64,000 nt of DNA from Porogramme epimiltina (lineage: Eukaryota > Basidiomycota > Agaricomycetes > Polyporales > Polyporaceae): assembly GCA_900155495.1 (NCBI GenBank), contig FTLJ01000362.1, positions 62,001 through 126,000 on the forward strand, written 5' to 3'. Position 1 is the stretch's first letter. Each line of letters opens with the position of its first letter. Made by a program: the position numbers and the translations under genes. The notes beneath the pieces were generated by a model. It was given only the letters and a program-made list of their open reading frames with translations, had not been told where the DNA came from and searched no databases. This document shows positions 11,580 to 22,072 of this stretch, piece by piece.

Positions 11580-13002
11580 TCACGAATATACTTTCAAGCA
11601 CGGCCGGAAGTCCTCGTTAAAGATGCTCTCCTGCGTCGCCCGCCCGACCTCCCGCAGCTCCGGCAGCAGGTCCTCGACCCGCACGCCGCCGCACGGCAGC
11701 GCCTGCAGGTCCGCGCGGAGCATCTTGAACGGCCGCAGCAGCTCGAGGAGCTCGAGCACGTACTGGCGCGCGCCCCAGCCCGCACCGCGCGGCACGGGCG
11801 GGTGGCTCTGCAGGTACTCGCACAGCTTGCCGACGTCCGCGGGGCGCACCGCGCCGACCTGCACGCCGCCGAGGCAGAGCGTGCGCACGGTCGCGCAGAC
11901 GTCGAACAGCGACGCGGGCGCGTGGCGCGCGTACCACGTCACGTCGTACTCGGGGCCGGCCTCGGGCTCGGCGCGCGCCGCGGAGCCCGCGGCGAGCGCG
12001 GACGCGGCGGGCACGGACGCGGTCGCGGTCGCCGCCGCGCGGGACTTTTGGGACCTGGCTTTGGTTTTGGTCCGCGTCGCGGCGGTGTTCAGGGCGGACG
12101 GCGAGGTCTCGTTCGGCGCGTTTGTCGTCTCCGCGCCCGCGGCCGTCGGAGGACAGTCGGGGTGGGCCCGCGAGGCGCGCCGCGGGCGGCGGCGACGCCG
12201 CTGGGCGTACGCCTGGAACGACGGGCCGCTGAGCGTGGTGGGGTCCGTGATGACGATGAGCGCCCAGTGGAGGTCTTGCTCGTGGCCTACGCCACGGAAC
12301 TCGTCCTTGTATTGGGCGATGACGATGGGGCAAGCGGGAGGGCCCGCGAGCCGCTTGAGCACACCCGGCATTTGGAGCTTTAGGTTGCGTTTGCCGGTGC
12401 GCTGCTGTAAGAGTGCGGTCAGCGTCGGCTGCGCTGGGAGTAGGTCGCGGTGAAGGAAGCGTCTCGACGGCGACTGGGTGCGTGCGAATCGCAGCGTCAT
12501 GGTGTCCCCGCGGTCCTGTGCGGGGTGCATGTGGGCCAAAGGAGAGGAAATGCTCATCTCGCTTGAACGAGCCTGCGGTCCTCGGGGAATTCCCCCCACT
12601 CTCTTCTCCCGCGGCGTTCTCGTTCTCAGAAAAGACAAGGAAGAGCCTGATCGCCGCCTTCCCCGACGGCGGGGGGACGAAGACAACACCCACGCGCCCG
12701 AAAAAGGGAGAATGAGGCAGACGGGAACTCACGCTAGATTTATCGTAGGGAGCGGCGCGGGAGCGCGAGTGGGCCTTGCGCTCCTCTTTGTCCAGCCGGA
12801 CGCGGAGGTCGAGCGGGAGGAGGAAGGAGGGGATGTCGGCGTAGTCGACGTCGAGCTCGCGCCGCGCGCGCCAGCCCGCGCTTTTGCCGTTTGTAGAGGG
12901 TGCCTTTGTGGGGCGCCGGGCGTCGCTGGCGTCGCGGTCGGGGTTTATAAGCCGCGCGCCGGTCGCCCTCGCTTTGTCCAGCCAGCGGGGGAAAGACGCC
13001 AT
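11580..13002 (-). CDS. Conserved basidiomycete protein of unknown function (HWALIV motif)
   Basis: Two exons, 12733-13002 and 11580-12572 (160-base intron, phase 0), 420 residues. Exon 1 begins MASFPRWLDKARATG and ends in a charged helix (DLRVRLDKEERKAHSRSR). Exon 2 carries DLHWALIVITDPTTLSGPSF, then about 90 residues that are almost only Arg, Ala, Pro, Ser and Thr, then TLCLGGVQVGAV and GWGARQYVLELLELLRPF. The two conserved blocks match a repeated pattern in Agaricomycete hypothetical proteins, where they are closer together, so the Arg/Ala-rich stretch looks like an insertion. The pattern (HWAL, GGVQVG, W-x-ARQ-V-x-E) is reminiscent of papain-like folds without the catalytic Cys; that is a guess. 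A much longer frame on the same strand is a GC-driven shadow. Confidence 0.65.
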
Positions 13003-13643
13003 TGTACGCTTGACCGCGAGGCGGGCGAGAGGTGAATCGGGGAGAGAGGAAGGAGTGTGAGGAAGTTGAACAAAGACCTCAGCGCTACTAGCTTGAGTGC
13101 TGGCGGTCGGTCGGTCGGTCGCGTGTGCGTGGTCCAGGTGCCGCGCCACCGGTGGCGATGGGCTGAGATCGGGTCTGCGCGCGGGCGAGCCGGTTCGAGA
13201 TCGATGGGGGTGTGTCGCAAGCGCAGCTTGACGCGCTGGTGTGCAGGCGGGCGTCCGGGGAGCGACGGGAGCGAGGGCGCGGGGTCGCGGGGACAGGCTG
13301 GGGGCACTTATAGGCCCGCGGGCAGGCACCCAAGAAGCCTGCGGAAGCGCGCTTGGGATAAACGCCATTGTCCGGCGACCTGCGAAACACGGATTAGGAA
13401 GGCGCGCGGCGCCACCAGGCGACGCACACGCCCGAGCCGCGTGTAAGTCCTCGGACCCACCTCCGCCTCTTCGACGGGGACGCTAAGGCATTCCGGAAAT
13501 CTCGGAAACTTCTTAAGGTGTATTCGCGCTCGAAGGTCTATGCACATACGCGCGCGGGGCGATGGACGCCCTCACGCTTGCCAATCTGCGGCTCCCCTCG
13601 CCGGATACCCCGCGCTCGACGACGGCCCCCTGACCGTGCATCC

Positions 13644-15456
13644 TTAGCCCTGCGCGACGTCGTCCGGACCGGGCCAGAAGAGGCTGCCGCCGTCCGGGAG
13701 CGTCCACTCCCGCATCGTGTAGATGTATCCGGCGACGCCGAGGATGTACGCCGCCTGAATGACTGCGCGCACACGGGGATCGCGCTCCGTCAGCGGAGAT
13801 GCACGGCGGTGCGAAGGCACGACATCACTCACCCAGTCGCCGCCGGGGGTACAATTCGAGGTGGCTCCCGAGCTGCGGCAGGCCCATGGTGTTGCAGAAG
13901 ATGTGCGCGACCGTCGGTGGGAGCAGAGATCCCGTGCGCAGGAAGAGGTACGCGCAGTGAAAGCCGAAAAGGCTGGTGTACGCGAGCTGGAACACTGGAA
14001 CCTTATCAGACACGGTGACGCAGTTCAATAAAGAGATCGGCGGGGCGTACATGTTTGTACCGCAGCGATCCGCAGTGCGGACTGAGTTCGCCCATATCGG
14101 TTATATGTGTCCCACGCATGGTGCAAGTGGGCTGCAGGCACGCGTCAGGTCAGACAGTTGGGAGACGCGTACTGCCACTCACCAACACCAAAGGCGAGTG
14201 GTGAAAGGAAGATCGTCTTCGTTCGAGACGCTCCCGCTAACTGATAAACCGCTAGAACGCAAGCGCGGAAAACGATCTCCTCTGTAATAGGGCCCTGTTA
14301 TCACGGTCTCGCCTGAGATCTACGCATCCACAAAAGAGAACTGGGACGTACTACGACGTAGTTCCTCAGCCCTACCCACGTGACGAACGCGGGCTTGACA
14401 TGGGTCTTGAAGGAGAAATGGCTTTGAAAGGGCAGCTCTTCTCCGAGATATTCGGCATAGAGAGGTCCAAGGTAGAGGATAGGCGTGACCAGGCAAGGGA
14501 GGATGATTGAAAAAGGTTTATTTGATGAGAAGTCGAGCGTTATACCGAGTTGAGCGAGGGCAGACGAGAGAGCGATAGATGGATTGCTCTCTATCTAGTA
14601 TAGGATGACATTAGCGTGTGCGCTTGGCAATAGGCTTCCAGACGATGAACGGTGGTGAAATTGAGCTCTTCTACGATCGTAAAGAATGCAGAAAGACAGC
14701 GGTGAAATATCTCTCGTTCCTCCCCGACGCTGCGCCCACTGCTACGCGAGTTAGCCCTGGCCCGAAGCCGTAACATGGCAGATAAATACACGCGCACATG
14801 CATGGCGCTGAGTCAGTGTCCGGGGAATGGTTCGACGGCGGGATAGGCGCGACAACGAGAAGATTGCAACGATGGTTTGATTGAAGCAGGAAGGGGAAAT
14901 GGTCCACCCATTTACGCTCTTCACGGTAGTCGCCCAACGCCGCCTCCGTCGCCGTTCTCCCGCGCGTGACACCAGGGTGCCCTACACATCGCCGCATGGA
15001 GGAAATCCAGAATCGCAGCTGGGTCAGAGCCACGGCGGAGACGCCGGGTACGATTGGGGCCGGTCGTGTCCAGACACCAATGTGCTCGAAGGCATCCACG
15101 CCAAGATGAAAGAGAAAGCGAAGTCGCAAAGCCTCGTGCATAAAGTAGAAACAACGCACCTCGTCGGCAGGAATGACACGGCGTACGAGCCAACCCACGA
15201 CGCACACACTGACAACGGTGCTCAGTATCGCCGCAATAAGCCGCGCTCTGATGACGTCGGGGTCATTTCTCCATCGCTCTCCCAGCTCTTTTTCCCGCTC
15301 TTCTCCATCCTTGGCGCCTGGAGATGTTTCGCGTTTGAACTTGAGCCGCGCGTTTTTGGAGAGGTAGAGCGAGCCGACGTATGAGAACGCGAAAAAAGCG
15401 GCAAAGGCATGGGCGGTGGAGACGGATATTGGGGGCTGGGAGAACGAGAACGGCAT
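13644..15456 (-). CDS. RCE1: CAAX prenyl protease 2 (RCE1)
   Basis: Six exons: 15160-15456, 14352-14594, 14183-14294, 14051-14131, 13833-13994 and 13644-13762. They give 337 residues with all phases agreeing, close to the usual 315-340. RCE1 is an ER-membrane endopeptidase that removes the last three residues of prenylated CAAX proteins such as Ras and a-factor. The start ATG (15456) opens MPFSFSQPPISVSTAHAFAA and the first membrane span. The catalytic signature GPITEEIVFR (EExxxR) follows LGPLYAEYLG. AHLHHAWDTYNRYGRT supplies the second-motif His, and VAHIFCNTMGLPQ supplies HxxxN. The C-terminus reads AYILGVAGYIYTM. The first intron is 565 bases, tenfold longer than the other four (49-70 bases). 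The upstream ATG-less extension of the frame is ignored. Confidence 0.93.
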
Positions 15457-15638
15457 TCCAGGCAACTTGCGACCGGTAGAGTTGGTGGTGGGGGACAAGA
15501 CTCGAGGCGCACGTCGACCGTGGTCCGTGGCTTGTCGCTGTTGACAGCTTCGTGCGGCGTGCGCTGCGTCGCCAGACCAGTGGCGGGGCGGCTACAGTGG
15601 GAACAATAGGCAAGCGGATTGCTTTGCGGGAGACTAGA

Positions 15639-15860
15639 TTAGATCGCACCCGTACACAGGCCCAGCGCGGGCGGGCGCAGGGGCCAGCAACGCGGCGACA
15701 CCGTCCGGGTCCGCCCAGGGGCCGTCCGCGGCGACGGGGAGGTCGAGGACGGCGGCGAGCAGGAACAGCGGAGAGAGCGCCTCGGCGCCTCGGCGTTGGC
15801 GCGCACCTTGCCCCCACTCGCCCCACCCGGGCCCGCACTTTCGGCTGACGATGACATCTG
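15639..15860 (-). other. Open frame with protein-like composition, identity unknown
   Basis: Minus-strand frame ending in a stop at 15639-15641 and reading ADVIVSRKCGPGWGEW, then ALSPLFLLAAVLDLPVAADG and ending ARAGPVYGCDLI. The hydrophobic, low-Arg composition differs from GC-driven noise, but no start, splice site or family could be fixed. It overlaps the likely promoter region between RCE1 and the second DUF6593 gene. It could be the last exon of a small gene or chance. Confidence 0.2.
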
Positions 15861-15915
15861 CTCCCGCTCTATCACGCCCTCCGCGCCCTCCGCCGTTTCG
15901 CCGCAGGCTTTCCAG

Positions 15916-17065
15916 ATGATTGCGATCCCAGAGCCAGGTATGCGTGCGGTCTTGTGTGTAGGATGGAGGGAGGTGTGTCTGATCTCTGAGCAGCAGACCC
16001 GTTCACCGACGACCATGCGGACCCGCCCTCTCCGACGGGGACGCTCCTGCCTGGGTACGCGGACCGTTCTAGACGGCGGAGACCCTCTGTTGAGCTCGCT
16101 TCCGGTGTAGCTACGGGGAGGAAAGTTCAGCGCCGTCGCTGCCACCCAAGTGCGTGCACTCAGCTTCGTCAAGACACTCCGTGCTGATCTCCTCGGGGCA
16201 GCTACAACCTCATAGAACGGCCAATTGTACCGCGCATATACACCTTCTCGTCATGGAGCCACGACTCGATGTTCCTCCTCCCCCCACGGGATGTCGATCG
16301 CACCCTCACGCCAGTCTACAACATCTCCGTCGGGCTCAACCTCAACCCGTTCGTGCCACTGTCATGCGTCACGACGATCCGAAGAGGGATGGACGAGGAG
16401 GGCGAGCTTGTGGGCGAGTTTGAGTGAGTGTCTTTCCGTTCTCCCTCACCGAAACTATCCTCCACAATCCAAACTCCGTCCTCAACTTCGCTGCAGGCTT
16501 GCGGTTTTGCACTCTCGCGCAATCATCAAGATGGGGAATCACGCGTTGCGCCTGTCAAACGTCATGAAGAAGGACGGCCACTCTCCCGTACGCTCCCTTT
16601 CTCGCTCGGCTGCATTCATCGAACTGAACGCATCCTCGCCCCCGCACGCACATGCAGCGCAAGTTCCAGTGGAGGTATGGTGATGTCGAGCTCCGTTGGG
16701 ACTGTCGTACGACGCTGGAGGACGGCTCGCCCATGTGCATAGTGCGTGCGCCCCCGTTTTACTCTTCTTCATACATCTTACATGCCACTGCAAACATCCG
16801 CCCCTTGACGACCTACCGTCGATCCCCGCAATGAACGATGAACATCATGACATGTTGGACGCGGGCCGTGCGGGATCTTCGTTGACGGCAACAGTGCTGG
16901 GATGCGCGTTCAAGCCAGGTCGCCTCGTTCGTACCGCCCCCACTCGATGCATCCCCTCCCCTCCCCGCCGCGACGTTGACGGTCTTCCCGGACGGACACG
17001 AGCTGCTCGATCACATCCTCATATCGGCACTGGTCGTGGAACGGAAGATCACGCTCTCCTTCTGA
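15916..17065 (+). CDS. DUF6593 domain protein, copy 2
   Basis: Well-supported exons 16202-16423, 16497-16587, 16658-16741 and 16895-17065. Tentative first exons 15916-15937 and 15994-16054 complete the frame (216 residues). The core reads YTFSSWSHDSMFLLPP, YNISVGLNLNPFVPLSCVTT, IRRGMDEEGELVGEFE (phase-2 intron), RKFQWRYGDVELRWDC, and CWDARSSQVASFVPPPLD leading to ATLTVFPDG and LLDHILISALVVERK. These are the DUF6593 blocks, closer to the common family pattern than copy 1. The last intron is 153 bases. Its acceptor at 16892-16894 places a Cys codon first in the exon, exactly as in copy 1. The 147-base second intron is the weakest part of the model. No membrane segment is visible; function unknown. 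Confidence 0.72.
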
Positions 17066-18086
17066 CGGAAGTCGTCTTGATGAGACGGGTACGACTCCGA
17101 TAACAGCGACAACCGGGATGTATGCGTTTAGGTGCGTTCGAGTCTGCAGTCGCCTACTCTGATCATTGTATGCGGATGCATGCTCATGATCTTCGCAGGT
17201 TAGATTGTATTGGAGTAGATCAAACTGTATTATTTCATTCTCTTCGGTGGCCCTCCCCACGAAATGCGTTGTCGGAAACCACCATTCCACTTGTGACGAT
17301 GGAAGAGTCGGAGCGGACGAACCTGTCGGCTCCTCACCGCCGCTGCCGAGCGGCCTACACATGGACTTTGCGGGCTGGGAAGCGTTGACAGCGGCGCACG
17401 CTGTAAGTAGGCATCGTTCTACTATTCGGGTAAGGGTTAACACGTAGTTCGTTGCTCATCGTGAGTAGCCAAGCATCTACAACAGACGCTACTTTTCAAG
17501 GATGGCAACAAGTTACATCAAAATTTAGGGTACTGGCTTCGGGAGCATATCGAGATGACAGGTCCATCGGACCATCGGTGTGTCCGCTCTCGGGACGGCT
17601 CATCTTTACCAGCTTGGCGTTAGCCGTGCATTAATCGCCACTGGCAGAATCAGGGACGTAGATACTAAACCCCTCATACTGAGCTTACCACCAGCAGCTG
17701 TCTTTGATGGCCGGGTCCCGCTATTGCGCAAGACTTCAGCGATCGAGTGCACGAGCAATGTTCGGAGCGACAGTTCGCGACAAGGTACCCGAACTCGACA
17801 TAACCGGCTTGGAACCCGCTCAGAGCAGACTTCTCGCTCCCGAACATTGTCGTCCTCGACCTTCATGCACCCGTCTCCGTGATGACAACGGGCGTCCGCG
17901 ATGATTAGGCAATGTGCAAGCTTTAGTGGTACGTCTCTTCGACCTTCAGTCAGTCGCTGACATGTATAAAACCGCAGACGACGAACCTCCTCTCCTCAGC
18001 GAACTCACCACCGCTACTCACATTCCTTCACTCCCCAAGCACCTTCTTCTCTTCCCTCTTTCCCACCCCCCAAGCCACTCGACGCC
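17066..18086. other. 1-kb gap before the hydrophobin gene
   Basis: A short open frame at 17205-17405 (+) ends at a GTAAGT donor-like site, but I recognise no family and find no confident continuation. The last 150 bases are the hydrophobin promoter and leader. Confidence 0.4.
17965..17970 (+). promoter_or_regulatory. TATA box of the hydrophobin gene
   Basis: TATAAA lies 117 bases before the hydrophobin ATG and is followed by a CT-rich leader (many CTTC and CCTC blocks) running to the start codon, a common layout for highly expressed fungal genes. Confidence 0.6.
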
Positions 18087-18558
18087 ATGTTCGCCAAGCT
18101 CTCCGCCGTTGCCGCCCTCTTCGCTGCCCTTGCGGCCGCCACCCCCGTTCCCCAGCTCCAGAACGGGCCCTACGGCCAGTGCAACACCGGCCAGATCCAG
18201 TGCTGCCAGCAAGTCGTCCCCGCGAGCGACCTCAACCCGGCGGTGCTCAACGGCCTCCTCGGCGTCGTCATCCAGGACGTGAACGTTGTCGTCGGTCTCG
18301 AGTGCACGTCTGTCAACGTCATTGGCATCGAGTCCGGCAACACCTGGTACGCCCTTTCCGCCATGTCCTGTTCTGTAATGCGCTAACAACAAACAACTCC
18401 ACAGCACGGCCAAGCCCGTGTGCTGCACGAGCGCCGCTGCCAGTGCGTACTCCTCGATATACCACTCTCACGCTCGAACAGGCTCACTAACTACCCTTTG
18501 TCCTTCTCTACCTACAGACGGCCTCATCAACATCGGCTGCGTGCCCGTCACGCTCTAA
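18087..18558 (+). CDS. Class I hydrophobin
   Basis: Exons 18087-18346, 18405-18442 and 18518-18558 encode 112 residues. A secretion signal (MFAKLSAVAALFAALAAATP) precedes the eight-cysteine pattern: QCNTGQIQCCQQ (Cys 1-3), GLECTSV (Cys 4), NTCTAKPVCC (Cys 5-7, the first made across the intron 1 junction) and NIGCVPVTL (Cys 8). The spacing and length are those of basidiomycete class I hydrophobins, secreted amphipathic proteins that assemble into rodlet films coating aerial hyphae and fruit bodies. Both introns lie where hydrophobin introns commonly do. The gene has its own TATA box and CT-rich leader and no hydrophobin neighbour in the window. Confidence 0.93.
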
Positions 18559-19576
18559 GCCACGCAACGGCGCCACGCTCCTCGCCCGCCGCCTATACCC
18601 CCGCCGCGCACACGTTCCGGCCCAAGTCTCGTTCAACACGCTTTTTCGTACACATTCATTCGGTTACCCAATGTTCATTCATCCATAATCTGTAGAGGTG
18701 CTTCGGGGTAGGAGAGGAAGCGGGGGTGTGGGTCGTGAGGACGGGGCTGTGGAGGGAGGAGGGGAGCGGAGGTCTCGTTATGGACAGTGATATATACATT
18801 GCTTTTAGTGCTCGTCGCATGTGTTGCTCGCTGGTTTTATCTCATTGCGCGCACCGTTGATGGGCTTCGACATTCGGTGTGTAGCCTCCTTTGAGCAATA
18901 GCCCAAGCGCGGCGTGACACTGATCACCTGACTGTGACCATACGCGGTTTGTGCTGAGTCATAAGCGCGACCTCGGACTTTGGGTTGATCATCATTCAAA
19001 ATACCATGTTCAGCCTTCAACATCGCTTACCGCCTTCTCAGTCATTCCCTTCCTACTTGAAATGTTCCTCCGAAGGATAGCTACGCAAAAGAGCCGTCTG
19101 TTCACCCTCGGCCGCCTATCTCAAGACTTCTCATGCCAAATCTTGCCAAGCTCCGCGCGGATGACGACTGCCGGCACGACGCGTACCGTACTCGGCGCGG
19201 ACTTCGATCCTCGCACGGCTTCTACAATTGCGTCACTGCCCCAGAGCGCACGGTCATCTAATCCAGATGACAGTGTGTGAAAAACCGCGGTGAGCTTATG
19301 AGGATCCTTCACGGGCTCCTCAGTTTGGTGGAGGTCGAGCCAGCACTGACGGCCTCCGGTCTCAAGGATCAGATCTTGTCGGCGTTAGAGCACCTGACAA
19401 TAGTCAGCATGTGTCTTCTAGATGGTTATAGCTTACAGTCGATACCGATCCGTCGGAATTCCTACGTGGCGATACGACATGCATAAAGTATCGAACGTCC
19501 GGCTTGCAGTCTGGTCCTCAAGCGCAAACACCTCTCGACACACTCGCCTACTATCCGACTCGATACAACCCAAGAC
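18559..19576. other. 1-kb gap between hydrophobin and glycosyltransferase
   Basis: Holds the hydrophobin 3' region, purine-rich at 18,695-18,775, and the promoter region of the glycosyltransferase. Short frames such as 19,277-19,486 (+) and 19,121-19,312 (-) show no recognisable domain. Confidence 0.4.
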
Positions 19577-21714
19577 ATGGCAAGCTCTCAGAAGCACATC
19601 GTCGCATTCGTGTTGCAGGCCTGGGGTGAGCACCACTTGGCATATTCTACGTAGCGGTCGCCTCATGATCTTTGATCTACTAGGTCACACCCGTCCAGTC
19701 GCCAACTTCTGCGCTCGCGCAGTCAAGCTACGCCCTCATGTCACCATCACCTTCCTCACTACGGACGCGTTCTGCGACCGCCTCACGAAGGAGCTCGCGC
19801 GTAGCTTTGACGATGGCGACGAGCATCTCGCGCAACGTGTGAGGTGCGGCTTTGCGCGTGTCGCCTTGGAGTGACGCACTGACCTTCGCTGACAGGATTG
19901 TCTCCGTCGGAGCTCTGTCTCATGGATTTGCCCTCGAGGAAGTCACACCGCTCTTCATTAGCGCATGGACCAAGCTCGCCGCTGAGGAAGGTCTTGTATG
20001 CACCGCGAGCGGCGTGCAGTTCTCCCCCTTGCCGAAGCCCGCTGCGCTCATTGTCGATGTATGTGAGAACGATCCCTCAGGACATCGCCGCACCTAACGT
20101 GCGTCTTTGCCAGTTCTTCGCTGTGAATGCTGCCAAGCATGTGAAGTCCGTCCATGGGAGTGATGTCAAGGTGTACGCCTGGGAAGCCGGTGACGTGTAT
20201 TCCCTTGTGCACATGTTCGGCCCGAAGGACTTGGGTGGGCGCGGCGACATGGCGAAGGAAGTAGAAGACGAACTACGCAAGACCGGAGGGCAACGCGATG
20301 AAGTGACGCTCTCGGCATGTTGTTGTTCCCTAATGTCGACCCAACGTTGAGGTTGCTGACCGCGATCCACCCTTTGGTAGATTACTGTGACCCCTCGTGA
20401 TGGGGCTGTTGTTCGGGTTCCGGCTCTCCCTCCGATGTATGAACACGAATTCTTCCCTCAGGACGTACGTCATACCTACTGCCCGGCTCTTGGTCTCGAA
20501 CACGGAATCTGACTGCTTTCGTCGTTCTCCAGTTCCCATTTCCTACAGATCTCGCTGTCAAGATCTTCCCGCACGTCTATAAGTACGTTTCTCGCCCCTT
20601 ACTGTTCGTTCAAGTCTCACCGATAGCTTCAGCGTACTCGAGTCCGTAGTGGATGGGCTGTTCCTTTTCAGCCCTGAGAGCTACCAGCCGGAAATCATCG
20701 CTACCGTCAAGGAGTGGTATGCAAGGACGGGTCGGCACGCCTATGCCGTTGGGCCGCTTTTGCCATCCGCATCGAAAGCAACTGCGATGGCAAACGAGCT
20801 TAGGCAGGCGAGCGAAGCCAAGGAAGTTGTCTCTTTCCTAGACGAGACCCTGAAGAGCTCAGGGGAGAAGTCGCTGCTCTATGTACGAAATGTTCCTAGT
20901 CACTTACTCGTGGTCAGATTCTAACTGATGTCGTTTCCACTTTCCTAGATGTCTTTTGGCTCTATATTCTGGCCGGTCAACACTCCGGAGAAAGTTTGGA
21001 CATTCATCGATGTCGTGATGGAATTGAACATCCCCTTTGTGAGCCGATCTAATGTCTAGTCTTCGGTGCAATCTTCCTTATGCTCTCCCTATTCAGATCC
21101 TCAGTTGCGCGTCGCCTCTGGCTTCTGTCCCTGACAGTTTCCGGGAGAAGGTGAAGGCGTATGGGAAGGGAATACTGTCGGCATGGGCGCCACAGCAGCT
21201 CATTCTGGAACACCCCGTATGTTTCCCTGGATCCTTACAACCGCAATATGTATTCATTGCCCTGATGCAGGTTACTGGCTGGTTTGTCGCTCACGGAGGG
21301 CAAAACGGCCTGACGGAGGCGATCTCCGCCGGTGTCCCCGCGTGAGTACCCCCGCCTTCGTTCGTCCCAGCTGTCGACATTGATTTTGGATGTGTATTCA
21401 GGATTCTCTGGCCTTTTGGTGGCGATCAGCCGCACAACGCGGTGCACGTCAGCGAAAACCTCAAGATTGGCTACGAGCTACTTGAGGTGCGAACGGGGCA
21501 TGGGCTGAAGCCCATCTTCCGCACCGGGTATACGCCTGTTGGGAGTGCCGAAGCGATCAAGCGGGAGGCTCGTGAAGTACTCGCAAAAGCATTCGGCGAG
21601 GACGGCGCGGGGAAACGAGAGAAGCTCCAGGTGCTGCGTCAATCCGTCAACCGCGAGTGGGAGCAGGGCGGCACGTCTTTGAGGGATGCGGAGCACTTCT
21701 TGGACAGCGTTTGA
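19577..21714 (+). CDS. UDP-glycosyltransferase (GT1 family)
   Basis: Eleven exons: 19577-19625, 19684-19843, 19896-20058, 20114-20302, 20381-20464, 20533-20582, 20627-20882, 20949-21038, 21097-21216, 21271-21341 and 21402-21714. They total 515 codons with all phases matching. The N-terminal acceptor domain begins HIVAFVLQAWGHTRPVANFC, with the usual early His. The C-terminal donor domain carries SWAPQQ-type WAPQQLILEHPVTGWFVAHG, then GQNGLTEAISAGVPA and ILWPFGGDQPHNAVHVSE. Together these are the GT1 signature (His for the diphosphate, GGDQ near the sugar site). Such enzymes transfer sugars from UDP-sugars to sterols, phenolics or other small lipophilic molecules; the acceptor cannot be inferred. 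No signal peptide or C-terminal membrane anchor is seen, so it is probably cytosolic. Confidence 0.92.
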
Positions 21715-22072
21715 ATAGTTGGGGAGGCATGTGCGTCGGCTCCACCAAGTTGTGACGAGATACTAGAACGAAGATGGAGCAATTGCAGCCAGGTTTTTTG
21801 CATTGTTCGATGGGAGTATGTGATAAACTTCGTTGGAAAAATGTATCGGTGGAGTGTAAGCGTGCAGAATATTGGTGCGCTACGTTAAACAAGTCATTTA
21901 ACATAGAAGCTAAAGTGAAGCAAACAGGCATCAACACGTTTCTACGCTTTACTCCGAGCTCCGTCAGCGACAATTTTCGCGCTCCCAGATCACGTGCCAT
22001 CCTGTACTCTACTGAACATGCTGCGGTTCAAACGTTCATTCACCGTCCATCGGTATTTCCTCTTCCACCGGC

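Noticed and set aside
13104..13121. GGTC tetranucleotide repeat upstream of the minus-strand unknown gene
   Set aside because: Only four units; too short to interpret.
11617..13368. 583-codon minus-strand open frame
   Set aside because: Only its segment 12,733-13,002 agrees with the real exon 1; the rest is the wrong frame of GC-rich coding DNA, made of Arg/Ala/Pro with no conserved blocks, while the alternative frame carries HWALIV and GGVQVG.
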